The notes: generated from the sequence alone by a model not told the origin. Shown: positions 1 to 6,487, counted from the stretch's first letter. The stretch: 7,447 nucleotides of DNA from Proteobacteria bacterium UBA4575 (GCA_002386945.1 DGKH01000060.1:4547-11993); one strand, 5' to 3'. Made by a program: numbers and translations.

Positions 1-843
1 GATATCGCTGAGCCTTATGATGGCTATATGCGTGGCGCACCAGTGATGGCCTTTTTACCCGCCTTATTGGCCGCCTGTGGCCTACCGGCACAGAGCCACG
101 GCTTGGAAGATGTCGGCCCAAAATTTGGCGTGACGCACCGTAAAGTCATACGTGCAGCGGGCAAGGCCGTGGATCTGAGTCCACAACAGGCCGTAGCCAA
201 GATTAATGACCCCGATTGTGGTTGGTCCTATATTGATCAAGCGCAATTTTGTAAGCCATTGCACGATCTAGTCGGCCTACGTAAGCGTATTATTAAGCGT
301 CCCGTACTGACTACGGTTGAAGTCTTACTGAAGCCTATTTGTGGCAAGGTATCGACACACTTGATGACTGGTTATGTACATAAGCCCTATCCACCGGTGT
401 ATGAAGCCTTAGCGAAACTTGCAGGTTTTGACTCCAGTGTGATCATTCGAGGCGTTGAAGGTGGCATTACACCGGCACTCAACAAGCCAGCCAAGTATTT
501 TGAATATCATGGCCTTGATGGTGCCCTGGAAGAGGTTAATATGACCCCTGCAGACCTAGGTATTGAGCAATCTCAACGCTGTGAGCCGGTGCCAGCATCG
601 GTATTACGTGAGATCGAAGGTGAAGATGCCGTTGTCGATGTAGAGGCACTCGCCAAGGTTAGTGCTGAGGCCGGTTTAGCCGCGTTGGATGGGAAAGCAG
701 GCCCGGCACAAGACTGTTTACGTTATTCTGCCGCCATTATGCTGAAGCATTTAGGAAAAGCAGATACACTTCGCGCTGGCGCCGATATAGCACAGAAGGC
801 TATGGAAGCAGGAATCGCATTGAAAAGATTTGAAGCGTTTTGA
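1..843 (+). CDS. TrpD2/YbiB-type glycosyltransferase, anthranilate phosphoribosyltransferase-like (5' truncated by window edge)
   Basis: The reading frame is open from base 1, so the gene begins outside the window; the first in-frame ATG at 28 is internal. About 280 residues are present, ending at TGA 841-843. The fragment resembles the nucleoside phosphorylase/anthranilate phosphoribosyltransferase fold of TrpD2-like proteins (E. coli YbiB group). Supporting blocks, numbered from the ATG at 28, are a VGPKFGVTHRKV segment at about 30-41, a GYVHKPYPP segment at about 115-123, and RGVEGGITPAL at about 141-151, which matches the family's 'G-x-EGG' loop. E. coli YbiB binds nucleic acid and is not a tryptophan enzyme, and no trp genes are visible here. 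A catalytic role is therefore unproven. The N-terminal helical domain lies upstream. The next gene starts 43 bases downstream and is probably cotranscribed. The family assignment is by recalled motif similarity. Confidence 0.72.
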   Translation, partial: DIAEPYDGYMRGAPVMAFLPALLAACGLPAQSHGLEDVGPKFGVTHRKVIRAAGKAVDLSPQQAVAKINDPDCGWSYIDQAQFCKPLHDLVGLRKRIIKRPVLTTVEVLLKPICGKVSTHLMTGYVHKPYPPVYEALAKLAGFDSSVIIRGVEGGITPALNKPAKYFEYHGLDGALEEVNMTPADLGIEQSQRCEPVPASVLREIEGEDAVVDVEALAKVSAEAGLAALDGKAGPAQDCLRYSAAIMLKHLGKADTLRAGADIAQKAMEAGIALKRFEAF

Positions 844-886
844 TAAACGCCGCACTATTTATACATTTTTAAACAGGAGCAAAATA

Positions 887-1081
887 ATGGATCAAACTTA
901 TCGCGACACAATTACTTCAATGGAATCGCAGGGCGTTGACCCAGAATACGTATTGGGTTGGCAAGGTGGTTACTTAGGTCACCCAGAGCGTGAAGAGCAG
1001 CGTCTAAGCGAAGCTTACTCAGCTGGCTTTAGCGATGGTCAAGAAAAGACCGCTGACAACTTCTCAAGTTGGGCTAAGTAA
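887..1081 (+). CDS. Small conserved-looking acidic protein, 64 aa, unknown function
   Basis: The ATG at 887 is preceded by a strong AGGAG (875-879) seven bases upstream, which decides the start; the frame could be extended to an ATG at 830, but that lies inside the previous gene and has no such site. The product is 64 residues, soluble, rich in Glu, Asp, Gly and aromatic residues, with no signal peptide or membrane segment. The central block at residues 18-39 (DPEYVLGWQGGYL, then PEREEQR) is followed by the YSAGFSDGQ segment at 44-52. The composition and dense aromatic/Gly pattern look like a genuine short protein family rather than a chance frame, but I do not recognise a named domain. It follows the TrpD2-like gene by 43 bases and is closed by a strong terminator, so it is probably the last gene of that transcript. 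It could be a partner or regulator of the upstream protein; that is inference. Confidence 0.85.
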   Translation: MDQTYRDTITSMESQGVDPEYVLGWQGGYLGHPEREEQRLSEAYSAGFSDGQEKTADNFSSWAK

Positions 1082-1093
1082 TACAGATTGCGT

Positions 1094-1128
1094 AGACGTT
1101 GCTAGCCTCTGAGTTAGCAACGTCTTTT
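1094..1128 (+). terminator. Rho-independent terminator after the 64-aa gene
   Basis: A perfect 10-bp inverted repeat (GACGTTGCTA at 1095-1104, TAGCAACGTC at 1115-1124) flanks a 10-base loop and is followed by TTTT at 1125-1128; A1094 can also pair with T1125. It begins 13 bases after the stop codon. It sits between converging genes, and the minus-strand side lacks a T-run, so it mainly serves the plus-strand transcript. Confidence 0.88.
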
Positions 1129-1137
1129 AGCATGACT

Positions 1138-2007
1138 CTACTGGGCTGATAAATGCCGGTAGTACTCTCTACTTTGCGGGTACAGCTCTAGCTGATCACC
1201 TTGCATCACTGTAAAAACCAATCCTTTCTGACGGTCAATCACAGTCAGATCCCAGCCCTGCTCTGGCAACTGCCTTAAAGTTAAGAGTGGTAAGCCATGA
1301 TCAGCACTCTCCAGTAATTGCTGATAAAACGTCTTCGCCTGTTCCCTATCCGATGGACTTTCATCCAGCTCATTACGTAAACGTCGCACATACTGCATGC
1401 GCGCAAATGCGCTCAACTTGCCACGCCCTGGTGCTATTTGCTTATCGCCTACCCGTACCCTTATCGCCTGCTCAAAGTGTTCTTTCTGCTTCAAGGAATA
1501 ACGATAAGCCGTCAGCAGATACTCACCCTCAGAGTCTTCTGACCATTGCGACCAGCTCGCACAACCTTGCTTCTCTGTGGCACAACGACTGCTGCTAGGC
1601 AGTTGCTCAAAAAACAAAAAATGATGTCTGGGCTTTCTTTTAAGTAAGCCGGCGATAGGTGCGACTAATTGATAATCCACTTCCCTAGCCAACAATTTCA
1701 GACAGGTCTCACGCACATTGCCTTGTAGCAAGCGAATCCTAGCAATATAAAAATAGGCCATATCAGAAGTGACTAAGAACTGGACTTGAGACTGCTTACC
1801 TTGCGCTGTCTTATGCTCTGCTTGAGCAAATAAAACGTAATGGTTCAGCGCATAAAACTCAACAATCTCATCTGCACTACCGATATGACAATGTTCAACT
1901 CGTTCAGGCGTGATTGATGACTGTGGCAGCGGCTGTGCTTGCACTGCGCCCTGCCAACATAAGCCTATTAAGGTGACTAGGCTTATGGAGAGTAGATACT
2001 TACTCAT
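1138..2007 (-). CDS. Secreted/periplasmic protein of unknown function, 289 aa
   Basis: I chose the ATG at 2007. From there the protein has a textbook Sec signal peptide: a short basic start (MSKY), a hydrophobic core at about residues 5-18, and a VQA cleavage site at about 22-24 followed by QPLPQ. The longer frame from 2058 would bury this signal behind 17 residues and overlap the upstream gene further. Cys17 lies in the hydrophobic core, but the context (IGLC) is a poor lipobox, so a lipoprotein is unlikely. The mature part has four cysteines (40, 102, 142, 149), enough for two disulfides. The 142-149 pair flanks a short loop, and a basic helical stretch lies at about 200-230. I recognise no domain. 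The start overlaps the stop of the upstream gene by 8 bases (ATGAGTAA), which implies translational coupling. The GGGGTG just upstream of the ATG may act as ribosome binding site. The role is probably in the envelope or periplasm. Confidence 0.8.
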   Translation of the reverse strand: MSKYLLSISLVTLIGLCWQGAVQAQPLPQSSITPERVEHCHIGSADEIVEFYALNHYVLFAQAEHKTAQGKQSQVQFLVTSDMAYFYIARIRLLQGNVRETCLKLLAREVDYQLVAPIAGLLKRKPRHHFLFFEQLPSSSRCATEKQGCASWSQWSEDSEGEYLLTAYRYSLKQKEHFEQAIRVRVGDKQIAPGRGKLSAFARMQYVRRLRNELDESPSDREQAKTFYQQLLESADHGLPLLTLRQLPEQGWDLTVIDRQKGLVFTVMQGDQLELYPQSREYYRHLSAQ

Positions 2008-2614
2008 CACCCCAGGTGCCGTTTTCTGGAATGGGTGGCATTTCAAAGTCAGCATCATCTAAGGACTCACCCATACCCGTCATGACACGCTGTATACCCT
2101 TCACTATCTTTGGTGCTTCAAGGTCAATGACATAATCAGGAATCCACTTCTGGTCTTTCGCACCCATCACTGCCATAACGTGATTCCCGGTAATACGCCT
2201 GAGGCCAAAGCCAGGGCCCTCATCAATGTCATAATCACAATCAGAATATTCATCCATACGCACATTCAATAGCGTAATAAATTGCTTACGATGCTCGCCT
2301 GGGCCATTTGAATCCAAGCGATTGTCATGTACCAAATTCGCCAAGTTAACACCTAAGGCATTGATAAAGCGTACACGCTCCTCTTCTTCTAATTCACCAA
2401 AGGTCATGCGATCGACCACATGCAATGAAAAGGCGAGGAATTCACAGATAACATCCATACGCTGTGAATGGGTATTCGTTTCAAAACCTTCATTTTCCAG
2501 ACTCAAGCAGCTATCAGCTGCAAGCATCCAAATATTACTGCTGACCACTGAAGCAATCTGCTCTGGAGAGCGCTCATGCTGTGTCTGATTCCATTTCGCT
2601 TTTAGTCTGGCCAT
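2000..2614 (-). CDS. Conserved-looking soluble protein of unknown function, 204 aa
   Basis: A complete frame from ATG 2614 to TAA at 2000. The protein has no signal peptide or membrane segment. It opens with a basic stretch (MARLKAKWNQ), and has a largely helical, acidic middle (about residues 52-100, with an ELEEEER run at 74-80). An Asp-rich segment around 121-132 (DEYSDCDYDIDEG) is followed by a GFGLRRITGNHVMAVMG block at 136-151. The C-terminal tail is acidic and proline-containing (about 184-204). I do not recognise a domain. The acidic cluster at 121-132 could bind a metal, but nothing proves it. It is the first gene of a two-gene minus-strand operon whose second gene encodes a secreted protein. 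A weak AGGGA lies about 13 bases upstream of the ATG. It diverges from the Sfum_1244-like gene across a 102-base gap. Confidence 0.8.
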   Translation of the reverse strand: MARLKAKWNQTQHERSPEQIASVVSSNIWMLAADSCLSLENEGFETNTHSQRMDVICEFLAFSLHVVDRMTFGELEEEERVRFINALGVNLANLVHDNRLDSNGPGEHRKQFITLLNVRMDEYSDCDYDIDEGPGFGLRRITGNHVMAVMGAKDQKWIPDYVIDLEAPKIVKGIQRVMTGMGESLDDADFEMPPIPENGTWGDE

Positions 2615-2716
2615 ATTCTTTTACTATTCCCTAATCCACTGTACGCATTTAATACTAGGACAAACACTGTTGTCTTGCTTGTAATTTAATAGCAAGCCGA
2701 TTATACCTCTAAACCT
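2615..2716. promoter_or_regulatory. Divergent intergenic region, candidate shared promoter/operator
   Basis: This 102-base AT-rich gap separates divergent genes. Two small inverted repeats are visible: GACAA (2659-2663) with TTGTC (2670-2674), and CTTGCT (2674-2679) with AGCAAG (2691-2696), the second spanning an AT-only or nearly AT-only loop. On the plus strand TATACC (2702-2707) with TTGTAA (2679-2684) at 17-base spacing is a possible but weak promoter. On the minus strand a perfect TATAAT is formed by 2701-2706 but lacks a good -35. No clear Fur, CRP or LexA box is seen. The promoter calls are tentative; the repeats are directly visible. Confidence 0.35.
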
Positions 2717-3751
2717 ATGAATACCGATCTCCTTTCTGCGCAGGTTCAACACAACTGCAATATTGCCGATGCCCGTCATGCTGGCAATTTCACCCTCTGC
2801 ATTTATCTAATGAAAATGCGTGAGTTCTATCGTTGGTCAGAGAAACTAGCTTACCAAGACAATCTCACCAGTGGCCCAGTCGGCCAATGGGTGACTGAAC
2901 GTGAAGCGGTCTGGGAGCAGCTTGAAGATGTTGATTTTCAAGACCTGAACATCAACGGACAACAGTCTGACCCTTTCGATACCGTCACGATCAACCAAAA
3001 AATTAATTCACATGGCTTAATTTATAGTGGCGGGCTTGGCGCTAATCGGACGCCACACTTTTTTCTTGCCGAGAAGTTAAGCAGTGAAACGCATCACGAC
3101 TTTACTATTTTTATCAGTGGTCAAGAATATGCCCGTGATCTCGCCTCACCACCAGCCATGACCTTAGGAAACAACATCTTCATTCGCCGACAATCTATCG
3201 CTCGAATGATCTGGGAAAGAGTTCAAGAATGGCACTGGCATGGCAATGAAAATGGTATGTCTAGGGCGATGAAGTACTACCCGTTTGAAGACGATGTTAA
3301 TACGGCTTTACACACTATGGCTGAGGTTGAAGCTGAAGCAATTAAGCTGCATGAAATCGGTGAGATTGAGGCCAGTCAAATCATTGGACCTGATTGGAAA
3401 AAAATGTTGCTTGAGATTAACAACCCACGTGTTGAACTCAAGCTTCGTGCGATTAAAGATTTATTTTCTGATGCATTATCGACCTTACCGGCCCTGATTG
3501 AAGACGAGAGAATAGCCTCCATCCATTTTTATGCTGGCAACATGAACGCGACACGAAAAGAACTCTGCCCCTCTTTCATAAGTGCTTACAATCAATGGCA
3601 TCAAGATCATAACTATGAGAAATTGGCGACTTGGGTAGACCGCAGCAGGCACTATTGGCATGATGTCATACAGCATTGTCTAAGCCTTTTTGCCGCACAA
3701 AAAACAAGCTCAGAGATCGATGCCTTCTTGACTACCGAAGCCTTTAAATAA
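2717..3751 (+). CDS. Sfum_1244-like protein of unknown function, 344 aa
   Basis: A complete frame from ATG 2717 to TAA 3749-3751. The N-terminus (NCNIADARHAG at about residues 13-23, then TLCIYLMKMREFYRW at 26-40) resembles, from memory, the uncharacterised bacterial family named after Sfum_1244 of Syntrophobacter; I could not check this. There is no signal peptide or membrane segment, so it is probably cytoplasmic. Other notable blocks are HGLIYSGGLGANRTPHFFLAE (about 99-119), SGQEYARDLASPPAM (134-148) and an aromatic/His-rich IWERVQEWHWHGNENG (165-180). The His and Glu in the last block could bind a metal or form an active site, but the pattern matches no family I can name. There is no Shine-Dalgarno sequence before the ATG. 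Because the N-terminal block fits a real protein start, the gene may be nearly leaderless. It is the first gene of a tight trio and overlaps the oxygenase gene by one base. Confidence 0.82.
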   Translation: MNTDLLSAQVQHNCNIADARHAGNFTLCIYLMKMREFYRWSEKLAYQDNLTSGPVGQWVTEREAVWEQLEDVDFQDLNINGQQSDPFDTVTINQKINSHGLIYSGGLGANRTPHFFLAEKLSSETHHDFTIFISGQEYARDLASPPAMTLGNNIFIRRQSIARMIWERVQEWHWHGNENGMSRAMKYYPFEDDVNTALHTMAEVEAEAIKLHEIGEIEASQIIGPDWKKMLLEINNPRVELKLRAIKDLFSDALSTLPALIEDERIASIHFYAGNMNATRKELCPSFISAYNQWHQDHNYEKLATWVDRSRHYWHDVIQHCLSLFAAQKTSSEIDAFLTTEAFK

Positions 3752-4344
3752 TGAAAGAAAACCGCTTAGTAACCATTCAGGAATGCAAACCTGGAAGCCT
3801 TGTCTTCGAAAAGAAAAATGCATTAGCAGCAGAATTTTGCGCCGATGTCATTCAACGTTTTGAGGCCTGCCCAGAAGATCAATATCTGGGTCGTGTCGGC
3901 CAAATGGCGAATGAAGACAACAGCATTAAGCGCTCCACTGACCTTGTCGTCAGTGGTAAACCGCATTGGCAAGATGTAGATCGCGCACTATTCCGATCTT
4001 TAGGCATTGCTCTTAGAGAGTTTCGTCTGCAATTCCCATTTTTCTCTGGTTCATTTAAAGATATGGGTTATGGCCTACAACGTACACTGCCAGGTGAGTT
4101 TTATCACTGGCATATTGATGGTGGTAGCCATGAATTTAGCCAACGTCAGTTAGTCGCTATTTGGTATTTAAACGATGTCGAAGGCCCGGGCGGTGAAACT
4201 GAATTCTCATCACAGGATCTTAAGATCACACCCTCTCAAGGCAGTCTTATTTTATTCCCACCCTTTTGGACTCACGAGCACCGTGGTATCGCCTTAGAAA
4301 AAGGCAGCAAATATATCGCCACGACTTGGGTCGTGTTTGCCTAA
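3751..4344 (+). CDS. 2-oxoglutarate/Fe(II)-dependent oxygenase, prolyl-4-hydroxylase-like, 197 aa
   Basis: The product should couple oxidative decarboxylation of 2-oxoglutarate to hydroxylation of an unknown substrate, probably a protein side chain or small molecule, in the cytoplasm. The Fe(II) facial triad is visible as H121-x-D123 (in YHWHIDGG) and distal H177 (in THEHRG). K187 follows H177 by exactly ten residues, the usual spacing for the lysine that binds the 2-oxoglutarate C5 carboxylate in prolyl 4-hydroxylases. The strand YLNDVEGPGGETEF (139-152) and the LILFPPFWTH strand (166-175) are typical of the double-stranded beta-helix core. The length (197) is normal for a stand-alone bacterial domain, with no signal peptide. 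The ATG shares one base with the stop of the previous gene (TAATG), so translation is probably coupled. This suggests that its substrate or partner relates to the Sfum_1244-like protein; that is inference. Confidence 0.9.
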   Translation: MKENRLVTIQECKPGSLVFEKKNALAAEFCADVIQRFEACPEDQYLGRVGQMANEDNSIKRSTDLVVSGKPHWQDVDRALFRSLGIALREFRLQFPFFSGSFKDMGYGLQRTLPGEFYHWHIDGGSHEFSQRQLVAIWYLNDVEGPGGETEFSSQDLKITPSQGSLILFPPFWTHEHRGIALEKGSKYIATTWVVFA

Positions 4345-4356
4345 TTGATTTTAGCC

Positions 4357-4809
4357 ATGCCGTCATTCCATTACGACAGCCCGGCAACCGATGAGCAATG
4401 GCAAGCCTATTATCAATTCCGCTGGCAACAGCTCAGGCGCCCTTTTGGCCTTGTGCTAGGCACTGAACGTGACGCCTTAGAGGATCAAGCCTATCACCGG
4501 ATTTGTTTAACCGAAGATAACAGCATCATAGGTATCGGGCGTATTCATTATGAAACAATAAAGGCTCAGCAACTGTCTGCTCGCATTCGCTATATGGCGG
4601 TTGCCGCTGAATTTCAAGGGCTGGGGATTGGCCGTGAGCTGGTGACGCAGTTAGTTGCTGATGCACGCAAGTGCGGCATGGCAGATTGTTATCTACATGC
4701 GCGTGAAGAGGCCTGTGGCTTTTATCAGGCGCTAGGGTTCGAACTCAAAGAAGGCATTCAATCAGAGCTAGATCACCCTCACTTTCTTATGCAACTGCGA
4801 TTGGACTAG
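4357..4809 (+). CDS. GNAT-family N-acetyltransferase, 150 aa
   Basis: The product transfers an acetyl group from acetyl-CoA to an unknown amine acceptor. The GNAT acetyl-CoA pyrophosphate-binding motif A is clear: RYMAVAAEFQGLGIGREL at about residues 78-95, with the Q-x-x-G-x-G core at 87-92. The C-terminal FYQALGF (122-128) is the usual motif B. The N-terminal segment YYQFRWQQLRRPFG (18-31) resembles the entry helix of this GNAT subgroup. I prefer the ATG at 4357; a TTG at 4345, directly after the previous stop, would add four residues and has no better ribosome binding site. The gene follows the oxygenase by 12 bases and probably shares its transcript. It ends 9 bases before the stop of the converging 109-aa gene, with no terminator between them. 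The acceptor cannot be predicted. Confidence 0.9.
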   Translation: MPSFHYDSPATDEQWQAYYQFRWQQLRRPFGLVLGTERDALEDQAYHRICLTEDNSIIGIGRIHYETIKAQQLSARIRYMAVAAEFQGLGIGRELVTQLVADARKCGMADCYLHAREEACGFYQALGFELKEGIQSELDHPHFLMQLRLD

Positions 4810-4818
4810 GTAATCAAA

Positions 4819-5148
4819 CTAGGCATCTGCCATGGCAAATTCAGTCTGAGTCATATCACCACCGGTATCGATATCGACTCGATCTACCCCAGGGAGTGTA
4901 CGTAGAATATAGCCAGCCATTAATGTCGCTATTTTTTCGTCACCAGAATCCAAAGCTGTCAGTATTTTGTCAGCTGCAATTTGGCAACGCTGGATACCAT
5001 CAGGTTTCTCCACCCATTGCCGACTCATTTGCCAGCCTGCATCCATATCACCGTCCATTCGAGCGAAAAAATCAGCTGCCTCAGCAAGCATATAATCTGG
5101 AACTTCGATCGGAATGGTTCTTTCATCTACAATAACTTTCAGTATCAT
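4819..5148 (-). CDS. Conserved-looking hypothetical protein, 109 aa
   Basis: A complete frame from ATG 5148 to TAG at 4819. The protein is small, acidic and soluble, with no signal peptide or membrane segment. It opens with a strand-like MILKVIVDERTIPIEVPDYML (1-21), continues with a helical AEAADFFARMDGDMDAGWQMSRQWVE block (22-47), and then RCQIAADKILTALDSGDEK (54-72) and MAGYILRTLPGVDRVDID (77-94). The GWQMSRQWVE and RCQIAADKIL blocks look familiar from conserved gammaproteobacterial hypothetical proteins, but I cannot attach a domain name or function. It converges on the GNAT gene and diverges from the PiuC/YbiX gene over a 64-base gap. No clear ribosome binding site precedes the start. 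It looks monocistronic. Confidence 0.78.
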   Translation of the reverse strand: MILKVIVDERTIPIEVPDYMLAEAADFFARMDGDMDAGWQMSRQWVEKPDGIQRCQIAADKILTALDSGDEKIATLMAGYILRTLPGVDRVDIDTGGDMTQTEFAMADA

Positions 5149-5212
5149 GGCTTAGGGCTTTATTTTAGATAGTGGTCTTATAAGAACGCAGTATAACGGG
5201 AAGAATTATATT
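5149..5212. promoter_or_regulatory. 64-base divergent gap, probable promoter region
   Basis: AT-rich gap between two divergent starts, so at least one promoter must lie here or overlap the genes. Possible -10 elements on the plus strand are TATAAG (5179-5184) and TATAAC (5192-5197), neither with a convincing -35. GGGAAG (5198-5203) is the best ribosome binding site for the TTG at 5213. I looked for a Fur box, expected for a PiuC-type gene, and saw none. Confidence 0.3.
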
Positions 5213-5884
5213 TTGCTTATCCAACTTAAACAGGTGCTAGGCACACAACAACTCACGGCAATTGCTGAACTGCTAAAAAAAGCGCAGTTTATCGACGGCA
5301 AACTCAGCGCGGGAGATGTAGCAGCAACGGTTAAAAACAACCAAGAGCTGGCTATGAATGATCCTCTAACGCAACAGTTAAACGCCTTGGTTATGACTAA
5401 CCTATTACGCCATAAAACTTACCAACGCGCGGCCTTACCCTTACGTATTGCTAGCCCATTTTATGCCTGTTATGAAACTGGTATGGAATATGGCGAGCAT
5501 ATTGATGACCCGATTATGGGTGGGCAGGATAAATACCGGTCAGATATTGCGATCACAATATTTTTAAACTCCCCTGAAGACTATGACGGGGGTGAGCTTG
5601 TGCTACAAACTAATTTGGGTGAGCAAGTAATCAAGTATCCAGCTGGTGATGCTGTGCTCTACCCCGCTAGCAGTCGCCATCGCGTCGCGCAGGTAACTCG
5701 GGGTAAACGTCAGGTCGCCGTGACTTGGGTACAAAGCTCTGTGCGTGATGCTGAAAAACGTGAGCTACTGTATCAACTTAGTTGTGCTCGCGAAAAGCTA
5801 TTACGTAAGCAACCAACAGAAACTCATACCAAGCAAATTGACTCGGCTTATATCAACCTAGTGCGTCGCTGGAGCGATGTCTAA
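5213..5884 (+). CDS. PKHD-type hydroxylase, PiuC/YbiX family, 223 aa
   Basis: A 2-oxoglutarate/Fe(II) oxygenase of the family that in E. coli (YbiX) and Pseudomonas (PiuC) accompanies iron-siderophore uptake; the substrate is unknown. The triad is visible: H96-x-D98 (in YGEHIDDP), distal H156 (in ASSRHRV) and the 2-oxoglutarate-binding R166 ten residues later. Other family hallmarks are KNNQ (41-44), YDGGELV (124-130), PAGDAVLYPASSRH (143-156) and the C-terminal W..SVRD..KR.LLY.L block (172-189). The length (223) matches E. coli YbiX (225). The start is TTG: the N-terminus aligns with YbiX from this codon, and no upstream in-frame ATG exists before the divergent gene. A GGGAAG lies nearby. 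No TonB receptor or Fur box is adjacent, which is unusual for the family. Apt follows 30 bases downstream and may be cotranscribed. Confidence 0.93.
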   Translation: MLIQLKQVLGTQQLTAIAELLKKAQFIDGKLSAGDVAATVKNNQELAMNDPLTQQLNALVMTNLLRHKTYQRAALPLRIASPFYACYETGMEYGEHIDDPIMGGQDKYRSDIAITIFLNSPEDYDGGELVLQTNLGEQVIKYPAGDAVLYPASSRHRVAQVTRGKRQVAVTWVQSSVRDAEKRELLYQLSCAREKLLRKQPTETHTKQIDSAYINLVRRWSDV

Positions 5885-5914
5885 GCCTTAATTAATGAAT
5901 GGACTCCGAATACT

Positions 5915-6430
5915 ATGCAGTTAAAAGACTATATCCGCACGGTTACAGACTTCCCTAAGCCGGGTATTTTGTATCGTGATATCACCAGCTTACTCAAGTC
6001 AGCCGAGGCCTTCAGCCAGGTCATAGAGCAGTTTAAACTGCGCTATATCGATGCGAAGATCGATTACGTTATTGGCATTGAATCACGTGGCTTTATATTT
6101 GGTACACCCTTAGCCCATGCCTTAGGCGTCGGTTTCATACCCATACGCAAACCGGGGAAACTACCAGCCGAACATTACTCTATAAGTTACCAACTAGAGT
6201 ACGGCGAAGATTCTCTAGAAATACACAAAGACGCCATCGAAGACGGTGCTCGCGTCTTACTCATCGATGATTTACTCGCTACCGGCGGCACCGCCAATGC
6301 CGCTGCCCAATTATTACAAAACTTTAATTGCGAGCTGCATGAGTTTGCCTTTGTCATCGAATTAAATGAACTTGCTGGCCGCAAACACTTGGCCTCCTTT
6401 GGTGAATCTCACAGCTTATTGCAGTATTAA
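5915..6430 (+). CDS. apt: Adenine phosphoribosyltransferase
   Basis: The enzyme converts adenine and PRPP into AMP and pyrophosphate in cytoplasmic purine salvage. The PRPP-binding signature VLLIDDLLATGGTA is at residues 114-127. The adenine-specific N-terminal segment FPKPGILYRDIT is at 13-24, the IGIESRGFIFG substrate loop at 53-63, and the flexible RKPGKLP loop at 78-84. The length (171) is within the usual 170-185 range, so the gene is complete. The ATG at 5915 begins at the expected N-terminus (MQLKDYIRTV); the ribosome binding site is weak. It follows the PiuC/YbiX gene by 30 bases on the same strand and is likely cotranscribed. A hairpin that may terminate the transcript lies 57 bases after its stop. 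No other purine gene is in the window. Confidence 0.97.
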   Translation: MQLKDYIRTVTDFPKPGILYRDITSLLKSAEAFSQVIEQFKLRYIDAKIDYVIGIESRGFIFGTPLAHALGVGFIPIRKPGKLPAEHYSISYQLEYGEDSLEIHKDAIEDGARVLLIDDLLATGGTANAAAQLLQNFNCELHEFAFVIELNELAGRKHLASFGESHSLLQY

Positions 6431-6487
6431 TATCGTCTAGTTCCACCAGCTGATCTCGACCAAAGCATCCATCAATAGTCTAAACAG

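Noticed and set aside
1..843. Assignment of the first gene as trpD (tryptophan synthesis)
   Set aside because: The sequence blocks fit the TrpD2/YbiB-like group better, and no trp neighbours are present.
840..867. TTGATA (840-845) and TACATT (862-867) as a promoter for the 64-aa gene
   Set aside because: The implied transcription start would fall at or beside the ribosome binding site, leaving almost no leader; cotranscription with the upstream gene is simpler.
830..886. ATG at 830 as an earlier start for the 64-aa gene
   Set aside because: It lies within the previous coding region, has no Shine-Dalgarno sequence, and adds an unrelated basic stretch; AGGAG at 875-879 marks the ATG at 887.
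1287..1598. Plus-strand 103-aa frame
   Set aside because: It lies antisense inside the secreted-protein gene, has low-complexity Ser/His/Thr composition and no ribosome binding site.
2008..2058. ATG at 2058 as start of the secreted protein
   Set aside because: It would place 17 residues before the signal peptide and extend the overlap with the upstream gene; the ATG at 2007 gives a normal signal peptide and a short coupling overlap.
4896..5172. Plus-strand frames opposite the 109-aa gene
   Set aside because: They overlap the more protein-like minus-strand gene, and their composition (His, Ser, Phe, Gln-rich) looks like antisense reading.
5149..5212. Fur box before the PiuC/YbiX gene
   Set aside because: Looked for a GATAATGATAATCATTATC-like palindrome and found none; AT-richness alone is not enough.
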